A stretch of DNA of 48,763 nucleotides from an uncultured Pseudorhodobacter sp. (GTDB taxonomy: Bacteria > Pseudomonadota > Alphaproteobacteria > Rhodobacterales > Rhodobacteraceae): NCBI GenBank assembly GCA_913062925.1, contig CAJXWJ010000023.1, positions 1 to 48,763 on the forward strand. The letters are read 5' to 3'. Shown in pieces: positions 1 through 7,864 of the stretch. The position numbers and the translations under genes are program-made. The stretch's first letter is position 1. Each line of letters begins with the position of its first letter. The notes under the pieces are model-generated. The model was not told the DNA's origin, ran no database searches, and saw nothing but the letters and a program-made list of their open reading frames with translations.

Positions 1-57
1 TAGTGGTGTCCAAATCCCAGTCGCTCAGTAGCTCCTGCGCTTTACTATAGATGGGCG

Positions 58-246
58 GGGCTGAATGCCCGCGAGCGTCACATCGTCACCGAGCGGCGTT
101 TGCGCGAAGTGCCGCGCACCCTGGAAAACCTGGGCCAGGAACTGGGGCTGTCGAAAGAGCGGATCCGGCAGCTTGAGGCTGCTGCCTATGCCAAGCTGCG
201 CAAAAATCTGCAGACCAATGCGCCCGATGTGATGGAATATATCTAG
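58..246 (+). CDS. rpoH: RpoH-type sigma factor, 3' fragment (sigma region 4)
   Basis: The reading frame ending at the TAG at 244-246 encodes the last part of a sigma-32-type factor. LNARERHIVTERRL and the helix-turn-helix piece LGLSKERIRQLE are typical of region 4.2, which binds the -35 promoter element. RpoH-type factors direct heat-shock or oxidative-stress transcription; the short tail is compatible with the RpoHII branch of Rhodobacterales, but this is not certain. The 5' part lies outside the window. Codons before about base 58 (W-C-P-N-P-S-R..., with an in-frame stop at 1-3) do not resemble RpoH, so the gene is either broken here or joined to foreign sequence at the window edge. Family assignment is fairly sure; intactness cannot be judged. 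Confidence 0.7.
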   Translation, partial: GLNARERHIVTERRLREVPRTLENLGQELGLSKERIRQLEAAAYAKLRKNLQTNAPDVMEYI

Positions 247-315
247 CCGCCTCTCGCCTGTTGAGTTTAGCGCCCGCGCCGCCTACACCTGTAGGCCAGC
301 GTGAAAGGAGCCGTC

Positions 316-1509
316 ATGCAGGGCAAGCGCATCCTTCTGATTATTGGCGGTGGCATTGCTGCCTATAAGTCTTTGCTGCTGATCCGTTTGTTACGGGCGG
401 CAGGGGCGGCGGTGACGCCGGTTTTAACCCGCGCGGGGGCGGAATTTGTCACACCCCTGAGCGTTTCTGCCTTGGCTGGCGAAAAGGTTTACTCGGCGCT
501 GTTTGATCTGACCGACGAGGCCGAGATGGGGCATATCCAGCTCTCTCGGGTGGCCGATCTGATCGTGGTGGCGCCTGCGACGGCGGATTTGCTGGCGAAA
601 ATGGCGCAAGGGCGGGCGGATGATCTGGCCTCGACGCTGCTGCTTGCCACCGATACGTCGGTTTTGGTGGCACCTGCGATGAATCTGCGGATGTGGCACC
701 ATCCTGCAACCCAGCGCAATCTGGCGCAGCTGCGCGCGGATGGTGTGGGTTTTGTCGGCCCAGAGGCGGGCGAGATGGCTTGCGGCGAATTTGGCATCGG
801 CCGAATGGCGGAACCCGAGGCGATTTTTGCCAGCATTGCGGCGGCTTTGCAAAGTGGGCCTTTGGCTGGGCGGCATATTCTTGTGACATCAGGGCCGACG
901 CATGAGCCGATTGATCCGGTGCGCTATATCGCCAATCGGTCTTCGGGCGCGCAGGGTACGGCGATTGCGGCAGCTTTGCGGGATCTAGGTGCTGATGTCA
1001 CATTTGTGACGGGTCCGGCCAGCGTGCCTGCGCCCGAGGGCGTGCGGGTGGTGCGGGTTGAAACGGCGGCGCAAATGCTGGCGGCGGTTCAGGCGGCCTT
1101 GCCGGCAGAGGTTGCGGTGATGGCGGCGGCGGTGGCCGATTGGCGGGTGGCCAATGCCAGCATGTCAAAAATGAAAAAGGACGGCTCTGGCCAAGCGCCC
1201 GCCTTGGAGTTTGCGGAAAATCCCGACATTTTGGCGCTGGTCTCAAAGGGCGATGCGCGGCCGCGCTTGGTGGTGGGCTTTGCCGCCGAGACCGATCAGG
1301 TCGAGACCTATGCCGCGGCAAAACGTCTGCGCAAGGGCTGCGATTGGATTGTGGCCAATGATGTTTCCCCTGCGACGGGGATCATGGGCGGCAGTGAAAA
1401 CGCGGTGGTGTTGATCTCGGATGCGGGGTCAGAGGTTTGGCCGCGCATGGCCAAGGATGCCGTTGCGCGGCGCTTGGCTGACCGCATCGCGGCGGCGCTG
1501 GCTGATTGA
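316..1509 (+). CDS. coaBC: Bifunctional phosphopantothenoylcysteine decarboxylase / phosphopantothenate-cysteine ligase
   Basis: CoaBC makes 4'-phosphopantetheine for coenzyme A: the C-terminal CoaB half joins cysteine to phosphopantothenate, and the N-terminal flavoprotein CoaC half decarboxylates the product. From the ATG at 316 the protein has 397 residues, normal for the family. CoaC signatures are GGGIAAYKS near the N-terminus, the active-site His73 (MGHIQLSR), PAMN at 120-123 and Cys156 in [10 protein letters not shown]. CoaB signatures are [15 protein letters not shown], the AAAVADWRV segment and KMKKDG. I chose ATG 316 because AAAGGAG at 304-310 sits five bases before it; a GTG at 301 is in frame but that ribosome-binding site would lie inside the gene. 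dut follows 40 bases downstream and is probably cotranscribed. Confidence 0.95.
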   Translation: MQGKRILLIIGGGIAAYKSLLLIRLLRAAGAAVTPVLTRAGAEFVTPLSVSALAGEKVYSALFDLTDEAEMGHIQLSRVADLIVVAPATADLLAKMAQGRADDLASTLLLATDTSVLVAPAMNLRMWHHPATQRNLAQLRADGVGFVGPEAGEMACGEFGIGRMAEPEAIFASIAAALQSGPLAGRHILVTSGPTHEPIDPVRYIANRSSGAQGTAIAAALRDLGADVTFVTGPASVPAPEGVRVVRVETAAQMLAAVQAALPAEVAVMAAAVADWRVANASMSKMKKDGSGQAPALEFAENPDILALVSKGDARPRLVVGFAAETDQVETYAAAKRLRKGCDWIVANDVSPATGIMGGSENAVVLISDAGSEVWPRMAKDAVARRLADRIAAALAD

Positions 1510-1549
1510 GGCCAGCACTTTGACACAGGCTTTGCATAAAGGATCAGCC

Positions 1550-2020
1550 ATGGCAGTGGTGCAGGTGGTTTGGGAAGATTGGGCAGACCAAAGCGTGGCG
1601 CTGCCAGCCTATCAGACAGCAGGGGCGGCGGGGGCGGATCTTTGCGCCAATCTGCCCGCTGATCTGCGCGCGACGGGGTTGGTGATTGCACCGATGGCGC
1701 GGGTGGTGGTGCCGACCGGCCTGCGGGTTGCCATTCCGGCGGGGTTCGAGATGCAGATAAGGCCAAGGTCGGGCTTGGCGGTGAAATCGGGGATTACCCT
1801 GCCCAACACCCCCGGCACGATTGACAGCGATTATCGTGGGCCCTTGGGCGTGGCGCTGATCAACCTCAGCGCAGAGGCCTTTGTGGTCCAGCACGGCGAC
1901 CGCATTGCCCAAGCGGTGGTGGCCCCCGTAGTGCAGGCAAGCTTTGCCGTGGTGGCGGATTTGGACGAAACCGCGCGCGGGGCGGGTGGGTTTGGGTCGA
2001 CCGGAGTGTCGCGCGGATGA
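1550..2020 (+). CDS. dut: dUTP diphosphatase (deoxyuridine 5'-triphosphate nucleotidohydrolase)
   Basis: Trimeric dUTPase converts dUTP to dUMP and pyrophosphate, keeping uracil out of DNA and feeding dTMP synthesis. The 156-residue product carries the five family motifs in order: [16 protein letters not shown], the [12 protein letters not shown] block holding the catalytic Asp, GDRIAQ, and the flexible C-terminal [10 protein letters not shown] that closes over the nucleotide. The start at 1550 is preceded by AAAGGA at 1538-1543; a longer in-frame opening upstream overlaps coaBC and is not needed. The coaBC-dut neighbourhood is widespread in bacteria. Its stop overlaps the ATG of the next gene (ATGA at 2017-2020), indicating translational coupling. 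Confidence 0.95.
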   Translation: MAVVQVVWEDWADQSVALPAYQTAGAAGADLCANLPADLRATGLVIAPMARVVVPTGLRVAIPAGFEMQIRPRSGLAVKSGITLPNTPGTIDSDYRGPLGVALINLSAEAFVVQHGDRIAQAVVAPVVQASFAVVADLDETARGAGGFGSTGVSRG

Positions 2021-3051
2021 TGCTTGTTTTGACGATGATGGCAGCACTTTGGGGCATTGGCTGGGCGATGAAGACGCCCAAGCGGTTGCGCTGGGGGATG
2101 ATCGCGGCGCTTTGGGCGGCGGTGATTTTGGCCAATCTGGTCTTGCCCGAGGCCAGCCCGTTGCGCCAAACGACAGGCGGCGATGCGCGGGTTTGGGCGG
2201 TGCTGGGGGTCTTGGCCGCGCTGGTTGCGGGCTATCGGCGCGGGCTTGCGGCACTGCGCAGCAAGGCCGAGCCAGAGCCTGCGAAGGCCGGCGCGTTTTC
2301 CGACAGCGAGTTAGACCGCTATGCCCGCCATATTATGCTGCGCGAAGTCGGCGGGCCGGGGCAAAGGCGGCTGAAGGATGCGCGGGTTTTGGTGGTTGGT
2401 GCGGGGGGGCTGGGCTCACCTGCCTTGTTATATCTGGCCGCCGCAGGGGTGGGTGTGATTGGCGTGATTGACGACGATCAGGTCGATGGCAGCAATCTGC
2501 AACGCCAGATTATCCATACCGATCAGCGCATTGGCATGGATAAGGTGCAATCGGCTGCGGTGGCGATCAAGGCGCTGAACCCCTTTGTCAGCCTGCGCCC
2601 CTATCGCCGCAGGTTGGATGAGGCAATCGCGGCCGATCTGCTGGCCGACTATGATCTGGTGCTGGATGGCTCGGACAATTTTGACACCCGCTATTTGGTG
2701 AATAAAATCTGTGCCGCACAGGGCAAGCCGCTGATTTCGGCCGCGATCACGCAGTGGGAGGGGCAAATCTCGCTTTACGACCCGGCGCGGGGTGCGCCCT
2801 GTTATGAATGCGTGTTTCCGGTGCGGCCTGCGGCGGGCATGGTGCCCAGCTGCGCCGAGGCGGGGGTGATCTCGCCCTTGCCGGGGGTGATTGGCGCGAT
2901 GATGGCGGTCGAGGCGGTCAAGCAGATTACCGGCGCAGGCCAAGGGCTTGCGGGGCGGCTGATGATTTACGACGCGCTTTATGCCGAAACCCGGGTGATT
3001 AAGATCAAACCGCGGGCGGACTGTCCGATTTGTGGTGCTGCGGGCAGCTGA
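2017..3051 (+). CDS. moeB: Membrane-anchored MoeB/ThiF/HesA-family adenylyltransferase (E1-like)
   Basis: This family adenylates the C-terminal Gly-Gly of a small sulfur-carrier protein (MoaD for molybdopterin, ThiS for thiamine). The catalytic domain begins near residue 95 ([14 protein letters not shown]). It has the nucleotide loop GAGGLGS at 128-134, NLQRQ near 160-164, the [10 protein letters not shown] segment near 217-226, and two zinc-binding Cys pairs, C262/C265 (CYEC) and C336/C339 (CPIC). Residues 1-80 are unlike E. coli MoeB: about three hydrophobic segments (roughly 2-18, 24-43, 59-72) suggest membrane anchoring. The ATG overlaps the dut stop. The last 47 bases are antisense to tag. 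The exact partner (MoaD, ThiS or another carrier) cannot be decided from sequence. Confidence 0.85.
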   Translation: MMLVLTMMAALWGIGWAMKTPKRLRWGMIAALWAAVILANLVLPEASPLRQTTGGDARVWAVLGVLAALVAGYRRGLAALRSKAEPEPAKAGAFSDSELDRYARHIMLREVGGPGQRRLKDARVLVVGAGGLGSPALLYLAAAGVGVIGVIDDDQVDGSNLQRQIIHTDQRIGMDKVQSAAVAIKALNPFVSLRPYRRRLDEAIAADLLADYDLVLDGSDNFDTRYLVNKICAAQGKPLISAAITQWEGQISLYDPARGAPCYECVFPVRPAAGMVPSCAEAGVISPLPGVIGAMMAVEAVKQITGAGQGLAGRLMIYDALYAETRVIKIKPRADCPICGAAGS

Positions 3052-3580
3052 CAAGGTGGTCGTTGACCATGCCCGTGGCCTGCATAAAGGCATAGGTGAT
3101 GGTGGGGCCGCAGAACTTAAACCCCTGCGACTTCAACGCCTTGGACATCGCTTGCGAGGCGGGGGTTTGCGCGGGGATCTCGGCGGCAGAGCTTAGGCGG
3201 TTGTTGCGCCTTGGCCCGTTCAGAGCCCACAGGAAATTTGAAAACCCGGTTTCGGCCTCGATCCGCAGATAGGCGCGCGCGCCGGCAAGCGTGGCCTCGA
3301 TCTTGCCGCGATGGCGGATGATGCCGGGATTATTCAGCAGGTGCTGCACCTCGGCCTCGCCCCAATCGGCGATGATTTCGGGGGCAAATCCGGCGAAAGC
3401 CGTTCGAAACGTCTCGCGCCGTTTTAGAATGGTGAACCAGCTTAGACCGGCCTGAAAACCTTCCAGCATCAAACATTCGAACAGCGCGCGCGAGTCGCGC
3501 ACAGGCCGCCCCCATTCGGTGTCGTGATAGGCCACATAAAGCGGATCACTGCCGCACCACGGGCAAGGCTGATCGGTCAT
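3005..3580 (-). CDS. tag: DNA-3-methyladenine glycosylase I
   Basis: TAG removes 3-methyladenine from alkylated DNA as the first step of base-excision repair. The 191-residue protein matches the family length and keeps the zinc ligands of the E. coli enzyme: C6 (with C9 nearby) in CPWCG, H19 in YHDTEWG, and H175 and C179 in NDHLVSC. The LMLEGFQAGLSW segment carries the conserved Glu of the base-binding pocket. The gene converges on the E1-like gene and overlaps it tail-to-tail by 47 bases, so the antisense of its last codons encodes the other protein's zinc-binding CPIC. It appears monocistronic and is divergent from the EAL gene. Confidence 0.93.
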   Translation of the reverse strand: MTDQPCPWCGSDPLYVAYHDTEWGRPVRDSRALFECLMLEGFQAGLSWFTILKRRETFRTAFAGFAPEIIADWGEAEVQHLLNNPGIIRHRGKIEATLAGARAYLRIEAETGFSNFLWALNGPRRNNRLSSAAEIPAQTPASQAMSKALKSQGFKFCGPTITYAFMQATGMVNDHLVSCPQHHKSDSPPAV

Positions 3581-3698
3581 TGCGCCGCCTTTATCGTTAG
3601 AATGATGCTAAAATCGCAAAGCTTAAGCCCGCTTTTACCCTAAGCTGTCAAACATGTCGAATATTGAGGACCAAAACGCATTCAGGAAGGCCGCGGCG

Positions 3699-4538
3699 AT
3701 GTTCATGGATCGTAAGAAACCCCGCATTGCCTATGGCGGCGGCAATCATAGCCCCTTGGGGGTGGCGATTTCTGTTGGCGACCGTGAGACTTTGTCGATG
3801 GTGCAACAGGCAATTTCCGCCAAGCGCCTGCGGCTTGCCTATCAACCTGTGATGCTGGCGGCAGACCCGTCGCGCGTGGCGTTTTACGAAGGCCTGATCC
3901 GTGTTCTGGATCAAACTGGCCGCCCGCTTCCGGCCAAGGATTTCATGGCCACGGTGGAAACCCGCGATCTGGGCCGCCAAATCGACTGCGCGGCGCTAGA
4001 GCTAGCGCTGGCAACCTTGGCGCGGAGGCCAGAGCTGCGGCTTTCAGTGAATATGTCGGCCCGCTCGATCGGTTATGCGCCTTGGGTGCAGATCTTGCGG
4101 CGCGGGCTGTCGGTTGCGCCGAACATTGGCGCGCGGTTGATCCTTGAGATCAGCGAAAGTTCTGCAACGCTTTTGCCTGAAATTGTTGGTCAATTTATGG
4201 ACCAACTTCAGGGCGCGGGTGTGGCCTTTGCCTTGGATGATTTTGGCTCGGGGCATCTGGCGATCCGCTATTTTCGGGACTACGCCTTTGATATTCTGAA
4301 AATGGATGCGCAGTTTGTGCGCGGCGTCGATAAAGACCGTCATAGCTACGCTCTGGCCCGTGCCCTGCTGTCGATTGGCAAAAGCTTTGATATGGTGACG
4401 GTTGCAAATGCGGTTGAAACGCAGGCCGAAGCTCAGATTTTACAGGCGCTAGGGGTAGACTGCTTGCAAGGCTATCTGTTCGGCGCGCCCAGCTTGCAAC
4501 CAGCCTTCGAGCTGACCTCTGCACAGAAACCGGCCTGA
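3699..4538 (+). CDS. EAL-domain protein, probably catalytically degenerate
   Basis: EAL domains hydrolyse cyclic di-GMP to pGpG or, when degenerate, act as c-di-GMP sensors or protein-binding modules. Numbering from ATG 3699 (279 residues), the domain fills residues about 32-268: EGL at 64-66 in place of EAL, N118 in SVNMS, E150, DDFGSG at 180-185, K201, and LQGYLFGAP near 256-264. The EGVE motif reads A-N-A-V-E at 236-240, so the Glu proposed as general base in characterised enzymes is Asn237. No GGDEF, PAS or membrane segment is present. I prefer ATG 3699 because AGGAAGG at 3684-3690 precedes it; ATG 3654 is in frame but has no ribosome-binding site. Confidence 0.85.
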   Translation: MFMDRKKPRIAYGGGNHSPLGVAISVGDRETLSMVQQAISAKRLRLAYQPVMLAADPSRVAFYEGLIRVLDQTGRPLPAKDFMATVETRDLGRQIDCAALELALATLARRPELRLSVNMSARSIGYAPWVQILRRGLSVAPNIGARLILEISESSATLLPEIVGQFMDQLQGAGVAFALDDFGSGHLAIRYFRDYAFDILKMDAQFVRGVDKDRHSYALARALLSIGKSFDMVTVANAVETQAEAQILQALGVDCLQGYLFGAPSLQPAFELTSAQKPA

Positions 4539-4597
4539 CGCCGGCTAAAACCTATGCGCAAGAAACTTGCTTTTCATTTATGCACTGCCTAGTCATG

Positions 4598-4608
4598 CTG
4601 CATGGCAG
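4598..4608. promoter_or_regulatory. Candidate PhaR operator upstream of phaA
   Basis: The sequence CTGCATGGCAG is an inverted repeat of the form CTGC-N3-GCAG, extendable to GCTGC-N3-GCAGC (4597-4609). CTGC-N3/4-GCAG is the reported recognition pattern of the polyhydroxyalkanoate regulator PhaR in Paracoccus and Rhodobacter. It lies 46 bases before the phaA start, where a repressor would block transcription. The match and position are seen directly; binding is inferred. Confidence 0.5.
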
Positions 4609-4654
4609 CGAGGGGTGACCCCGCACAGATTTCTTTTGGGAGAGGGCACAGAGC

Positions 4655-5830
4655 ATGACCAATGTGGTAATCGTTTCAGCAGCACGGACGGCTGTTGGCA
4701 GCTTTAACGGCGCTTTTGCGACGACGCCGGCGCATGAACTTGGCGCGGCGGTGATCGAAGAGGTCGTGGCGCGTGCCGGCATCGACAAGGCCGAAGTGTC
4801 AGAGACCATTCTGGGGCAGGTGCTAACCGCAGGCCAAGGCCAGAACCCAGCCCGTCAGGCGCATATCCGCGCCGGTCTTGCGAAAGAGGCAAGCGCGTGG
4901 TCGCTCAATCAAGTTTGCGGTTCGGGTCTGCGGGCGGTGGCGCTTGGCGCGATGCATGTGCAGCTGGGCGATGCCGCGATCGTCATGGCGGGCGGGCAGG
5001 AAAGCATGAGCCTTTCGCCGCATGTCGCGCATCTGCGCGCTGGGCAAAAGATGGGCGATATGGCCTTTATCGACAGCATGATCCGCGACGGTTTATGGGA
5101 TGCCTTCAACGGCTATCACATGGGTCAAACCGCTGAAAACGTTGCCAATCAGTGGGAAATCAGCCGCGAGATGCAAGACGCTTTCGCGCTGGCCAGCCAG
5201 CACAAGGCCGAAGCCGCGCAGAAAGCCGGCAAGTTCAAGGAAGAGATCATCGCCTTTACCATCAAAACCCGTAAGGGCGATATCGTGGTCGATGCTGACG
5301 AATACATCCGCCACGGCGCCACATTGGAATCGATGCAAAAGCTGCGCCCTGCCTTTGCCAAGGACGGTTCTGTCACCGCGGCGAATGCCTCGGGTCTGAA
5401 CGACGGCGCGGCGGGGGTTCTGCTGATGAGCGAGGCCGATGCGGCCAAGCGCGGGCTGAAGCCTTTGGCGCGGATTGCATCCTATGCGACTGCCGGTTTG
5501 GATCCTGCAATCATGGGCGTCGGCCCGATCTATGCCAGCCGCAAAGCGCTGGATAAGGCCGGCTGGAAGGCTGCCGATCTGGACCTGATCGAGGCGAACG
5601 AAGCCTTTGCCGCCCAAGCCTGTGCGGTGAACAAAGACATGGGCTGGGATACCAGCAAGGTCAACGTCAACGGCGGCGCGATTGCGATTGGCCACCCGAT
5701 CGGGGCCTCGGGCGCGCGGATCTTGAACACGCTTTTGTTCGAGATGAAGCGCTCGGGTGCGAAAAAAGGTCTGGCGACGCTCTGCATCGGTGGTGGCATG
5801 GGCGTGGCGATGTGTCTTGAAGGCCTGTAA
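4655..5830 (+). CDS. phaA: Acetyl-CoA C-acetyltransferase (beta-ketothiolase)
   Basis: This thiolase condenses two acetyl-CoA into acetoacetyl-CoA, the first step of polyhydroxybutyrate synthesis. At 391 residues it has the typical biosynthetic thiolase length. Cys88 in [10 protein letters not shown] is the acylated nucleophile, the [14 protein letters not shown] block holds the catalytic His, and CIGGGMG near the C-terminus holds the second active-site Cys. The start at 4655 is preceded by GGGAGAGGG. phaB follows 110 bases downstream after a strong hairpin, so the pair may be transcribed together with attenuation, or separately. A PhaR-type inverted repeat lies upstream. A degradative thiolase role is less likely given phaB next door. 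Confidence 0.93.
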   Translation: MTNVVIVSAARTAVGSFNGAFATTPAHELGAAVIEEVVARAGIDKAEVSETILGQVLTAGQGQNPARQAHIRAGLAKEASAWSLNQVCGSGLRAVALGAMHVQLGDAAIVMAGGQESMSLSPHVAHLRAGQKMGDMAFIDSMIRDGLWDAFNGYHMGQTAENVANQWEISREMQDAFALASQHKAEAAQKAGKFKEEIIAFTIKTRKGDIVVDADEYIRHGATLESMQKLRPAFAKDGSVTAANASGLNDGAAGVLLMSEADAAKRGLKPLARIASYATAGLDPAIMGVGPIYASRKALDKAGWKAADLDLIEANEAFAAQACAVNKDMGWDTSKVNVNGGAIAIGHPIGASGARILNTLLFEMKRSGAKKGLATLCIGGGMGVAMCLEGL

Positions 5831-5858
5831 GGCGCTAGGCAATTTTGATAAATAACAG

Positions 5859-5899
5859 CACAAGCGGGCGCAACAATCTTGCGTCCGCTTGTGTCTTTT
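5859..5899 (+). terminator. Intrinsic terminator or attenuator between phaA and phaB
   Basis: Arms 5859-5873 and 5879-5893 pair over 15 bases (one G-T wobble) around the five-base loop CAATC and are followed by TCTTTT. This is a classical rho-independent terminator. Its place inside the phaA-phaB pair suggests higher phaA than phaB transcript, unless phaB has its own promoter. Confidence 0.8.
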
Positions 5900-5940
5900 A
5901 GTAACAACAGAACAAATACATAACCTTGGAGGAGGGACGC

Positions 5941-6666
5941 ATGTCAAAGGTCGCATTGGTTACGGGGGGAACGCGGGGCATTGGGGCCGCCGTTTCAGTG
6001 GCGCTTAAGGCCGCAGGCTATACGGTTGCGGCAAACTACGCTGGCAATGATGCGGCAGCCGCAGCCTTTACCGAGGCGACGGGCATTGCGGCCTATAAAT
6101 GGTCGGTGGCCGATTATGACGCCTGCAAAGCTGGCATCGCGCAGGTCGAGGCGGATCTGGGTCCGGTTGCGGTTTTGGTTAATAACGCCGGCATCACCCG
6201 CGATGCGATGTTCCACAAGATGACGCCGCAGCAGTGGAAAGAGGTGATGGATACCAACCTCACCGGTCTGTTCAACATGACCCACCCGCTGTGGAGCGGC
6301 ATGCGCGACCGCAAATTTGGCCGCGTGATCAACATCTCGTCGATCAACGGCCAAAAGGGCCAAGCGGGTCAGGCGAATTACTCTGCCGCCAAAGCTGGCG
6401 ATCTGGGCTTTACCAAGGCGCTGGCCGCCGAGGGCGCGCGCGCAGGCATCACCGTGAACGCGATTTGCCCCGGTTATATCGGCACCGAAATGGTGCGGGC
6501 GATTGATGAAAAAGTGCTGAACGAGCGCATCATTCCGCAGATTCCCGTTGGCCGTTTGGGCGAACCCGAAGAAATCGCGCGCTGCGTGGTGTTCTTGGCC
6601 GCCGATGACGCAGGCTTTATCACCGGCTCGACTTTGTCGGCGAATGGTGGTCAGTTCGTCGTCTAA
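5941..6666 (+). CDS. phaB: Acetoacetyl-CoA reductase (NADPH-dependent)
   Basis: PhaB reduces acetoacetyl-CoA to (R)-3-hydroxybutyryl-CoA, the monomer used by PHA synthase. The 241-residue product is a classical short-chain dehydrogenase: cofactor loop TGGTRGIG near residues 8-15, NNAGIT, the catalytic Ser in NISSING, the Tyr and Lys of NYSAAKAG, and the CPGYIGTEM segment typical of acetoacetyl-CoA reductases. ATG 5941 follows a very strong ribosome-binding site, GGAGGAGGG at 5928-5936; a TTG at 5926 is in frame but would precede that site. A terminator follows the gene. The PHA synthase phaC is not in this window. Confidence 0.93.
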   Translation: MSKVALVTGGTRGIGAAVSVALKAAGYTVAANYAGNDAAAAAFTEATGIAAYKWSVADYDACKAGIAQVEADLGPVAVLVNNAGITRDAMFHKMTPQQWKEVMDTNLTGLFNMTHPLWSGMRDRKFGRVINISSINGQKGQAGQANYSAAKAGDLGFTKALAAEGARAGITVNAICPGYIGTEMVRAIDEKVLNERIIPQIPVGRLGEPEEIARCVVFLAADDAGFITGSTLSANGGQFVV

Positions 6667-6700
6667 ACCCCTTTGGGCTGCGAAGCGCCAAAATTGGGAA

Positions 6701-6727
6701 AAAGGCTCGCCACTTGGCGGGCCTTTT
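6701..6727 (+). terminator. Intrinsic terminator downstream of phaB
   Basis: AAAGGCTCGCC (6701-6711) pairs with GGCGGGCCTTT (6716-6726) around the ACTT loop with one G-T pair, and the right arm ends in a T run. It separates phaB from the DMT transporter, which starts only 18 bases later. Confidence 0.75.
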
Positions 6728-6744
6728 GATGTAGGGAGACCGCG

Positions 6745-7611
6745 ATGAGCCGCAATCGGGCGACGATGATTGGATTTTCGGCCGTGCTGATGTGGTCGTT
6801 CTTGGCGCTGTTCACCATCGGTTCGGCCCCGGTGCCGCCGTTTTTGCTGAACGCGCTGTGTTTCGCGATTGGCGGCGGCATTGGCCTGATCTGGACGGCG
6901 CGGCGCGGGTTTGGCGTGCTGCGCGGCGTGTCTTGGCGGGTCTATGCCTTTGGATCGCTTGCTTTATTTGGCTACCACGCGCTGTATTTCACCGCCTTTC
7001 GGCTGGCGCCTTCGGCCGAAACCGGGCTGATCGCTTATCTTTGGCCTTTGTTTATTGTGCTGCTGTCGGGCCTTTTGCCGGGCGAGCGGTTGGGCCTGCT
7101 GCATGTGCTGGGGGCGCTGATGGCCTTTGCGGGGGCGGCGCTGATCGTGTTGCAGCGCAGCCCATCGGGCGGGGCCTCGGCTGCGGGATTGGGGCTGGCG
7201 TTTTTATGCGCACTGGCTTGGGCTGGCTATTCGGTGGGGTCCAAGCGGCTGGGGGCGGTGCCAACCGAATCGGTGACGGTGTTCTGTCTGGTGACGGCGC
7301 TGTTGTCTTTGGGCGTGCATCTGGCGATTGAGCCGACGCTTTTGCCTATGGGCGCCTTTGGCTGGTTCAGCGTTTTGGCGCTGGGTCTGGGCCCGGTGGG
7401 GCTTGCATTTTTCACTTGGGATATCGGCATGAAACGAGGCGACATCCAATTGCTTGGTGTCGCCTCTTATGCTGCGCCGCTGCTGTCGACGCTGGCCTTG
7501 GTGGCCGCTGGGATCGCGGAGCCCTCTGTTGCGATCTTGGCCGCGGCAGTGCTTATCACCGCAGGCGCAGCGCTGGCAGCTTGGGCCAGCGCAAAGGGGG
7601 CTAGCTGCTAA
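6745..7611 (+). CDS. DMT-superfamily (EamA) transporter, YddG-like
   Basis: This 288-residue protein is almost entirely hydrophobic with about ten membrane helices in two EamA repeats, the layout of drug/metabolite exporters. LIAYLWPLFIVLLSG in the first half and FFTWDIGMKRGD in the second resemble the YddG-like branch, which exports aromatic and other amino acids. Substrate cannot be read from sequence. The start at 6745 has GGGAG just upstream. The gene probably has its own promoter, because the phaB terminator sits immediately before it. Its 3' end overlaps the convergent YdcH-family gene by 11 bases. Confidence 0.8.
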   Translation: MSRNRATMIGFSAVLMWSFLALFTIGSAPVPPFLLNALCFAIGGGIGLIWTARRGFGVLRGVSWRVYAFGSLALFGYHALYFTAFRLAPSAETGLIAYLWPLFIVLLSGLLPGERLGLLHVLGALMAFAGAALIVLQRSPSGGASAAGLGLAFLCALAWAGYSVGSKRLGAVPTESVTVFCLVTALLSLGVHLAIEPTLLPMGAFGWFSVLALGLGPVGLAFFTWDIGMKRGDIQLLGVASYAAPLLSTLALVAAGIAEPSVAILAAAVLITAGAALAAWASAKGASC

Positions 7612-7765
7612 GGCGGCCGATTTCCTCTTTCAGCTTCATTTTCTGTTTTTTCAATTCGGCGATGCGCAGGCCATCAATGCCGGGGGAACGCTGGGCGCGT
7701 TCAACCGTCTCTGACAGGCTGTCATGCTTTTTCTTAAGTTCGGCGATATGGGAAGTGACGGTCAT
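7601..7765 (-). CDS. YdcH/DUF465-family small protein
   Basis: This 54-residue gene reads MTVTSHIAELKKKHDSL at its start and continues with the DUF465 pattern: a charged helix, a Pro-Gly-Ile-Asp turn, then IAELKKQKMKLKEEIGRL. The family is predicted to form a small helical hairpin or coiled coil; its function is unknown. AGGAGGA lies just upstream of the start on the minus strand. It is the last gene of a minus-strand run (DUF2007 protein, TrmN6-like methyltransferase, this gene), about 100 bases behind the methyltransferase, and overlaps the end of the convergent DMT gene by 11 bases. Confidence 0.85.
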   Translation of the reverse strand: MTVTSHIAELKKKHDSLSETVERAQRSPGIDGLRIAELKKQKMKLKEEIGRLSS

Positions 7766-7864
7766 GCAAGTCCTCCTGTTGATCTATCCGAGATCTTCAG
7801 TGCACCACAAAAAATCGCAGCTGTCATCAAATCTTCACAGAGCGGCGCGCCTGTGTTGCTAAAA

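Noticed and set aside
424-889. Long open frames antisense to coaBC
   Set aside because: They are Arg/Pro/His-rich, lack ribosome-binding sites and lie opposite a well-conserved gene; GC-rich codon use creates such openings across this window.
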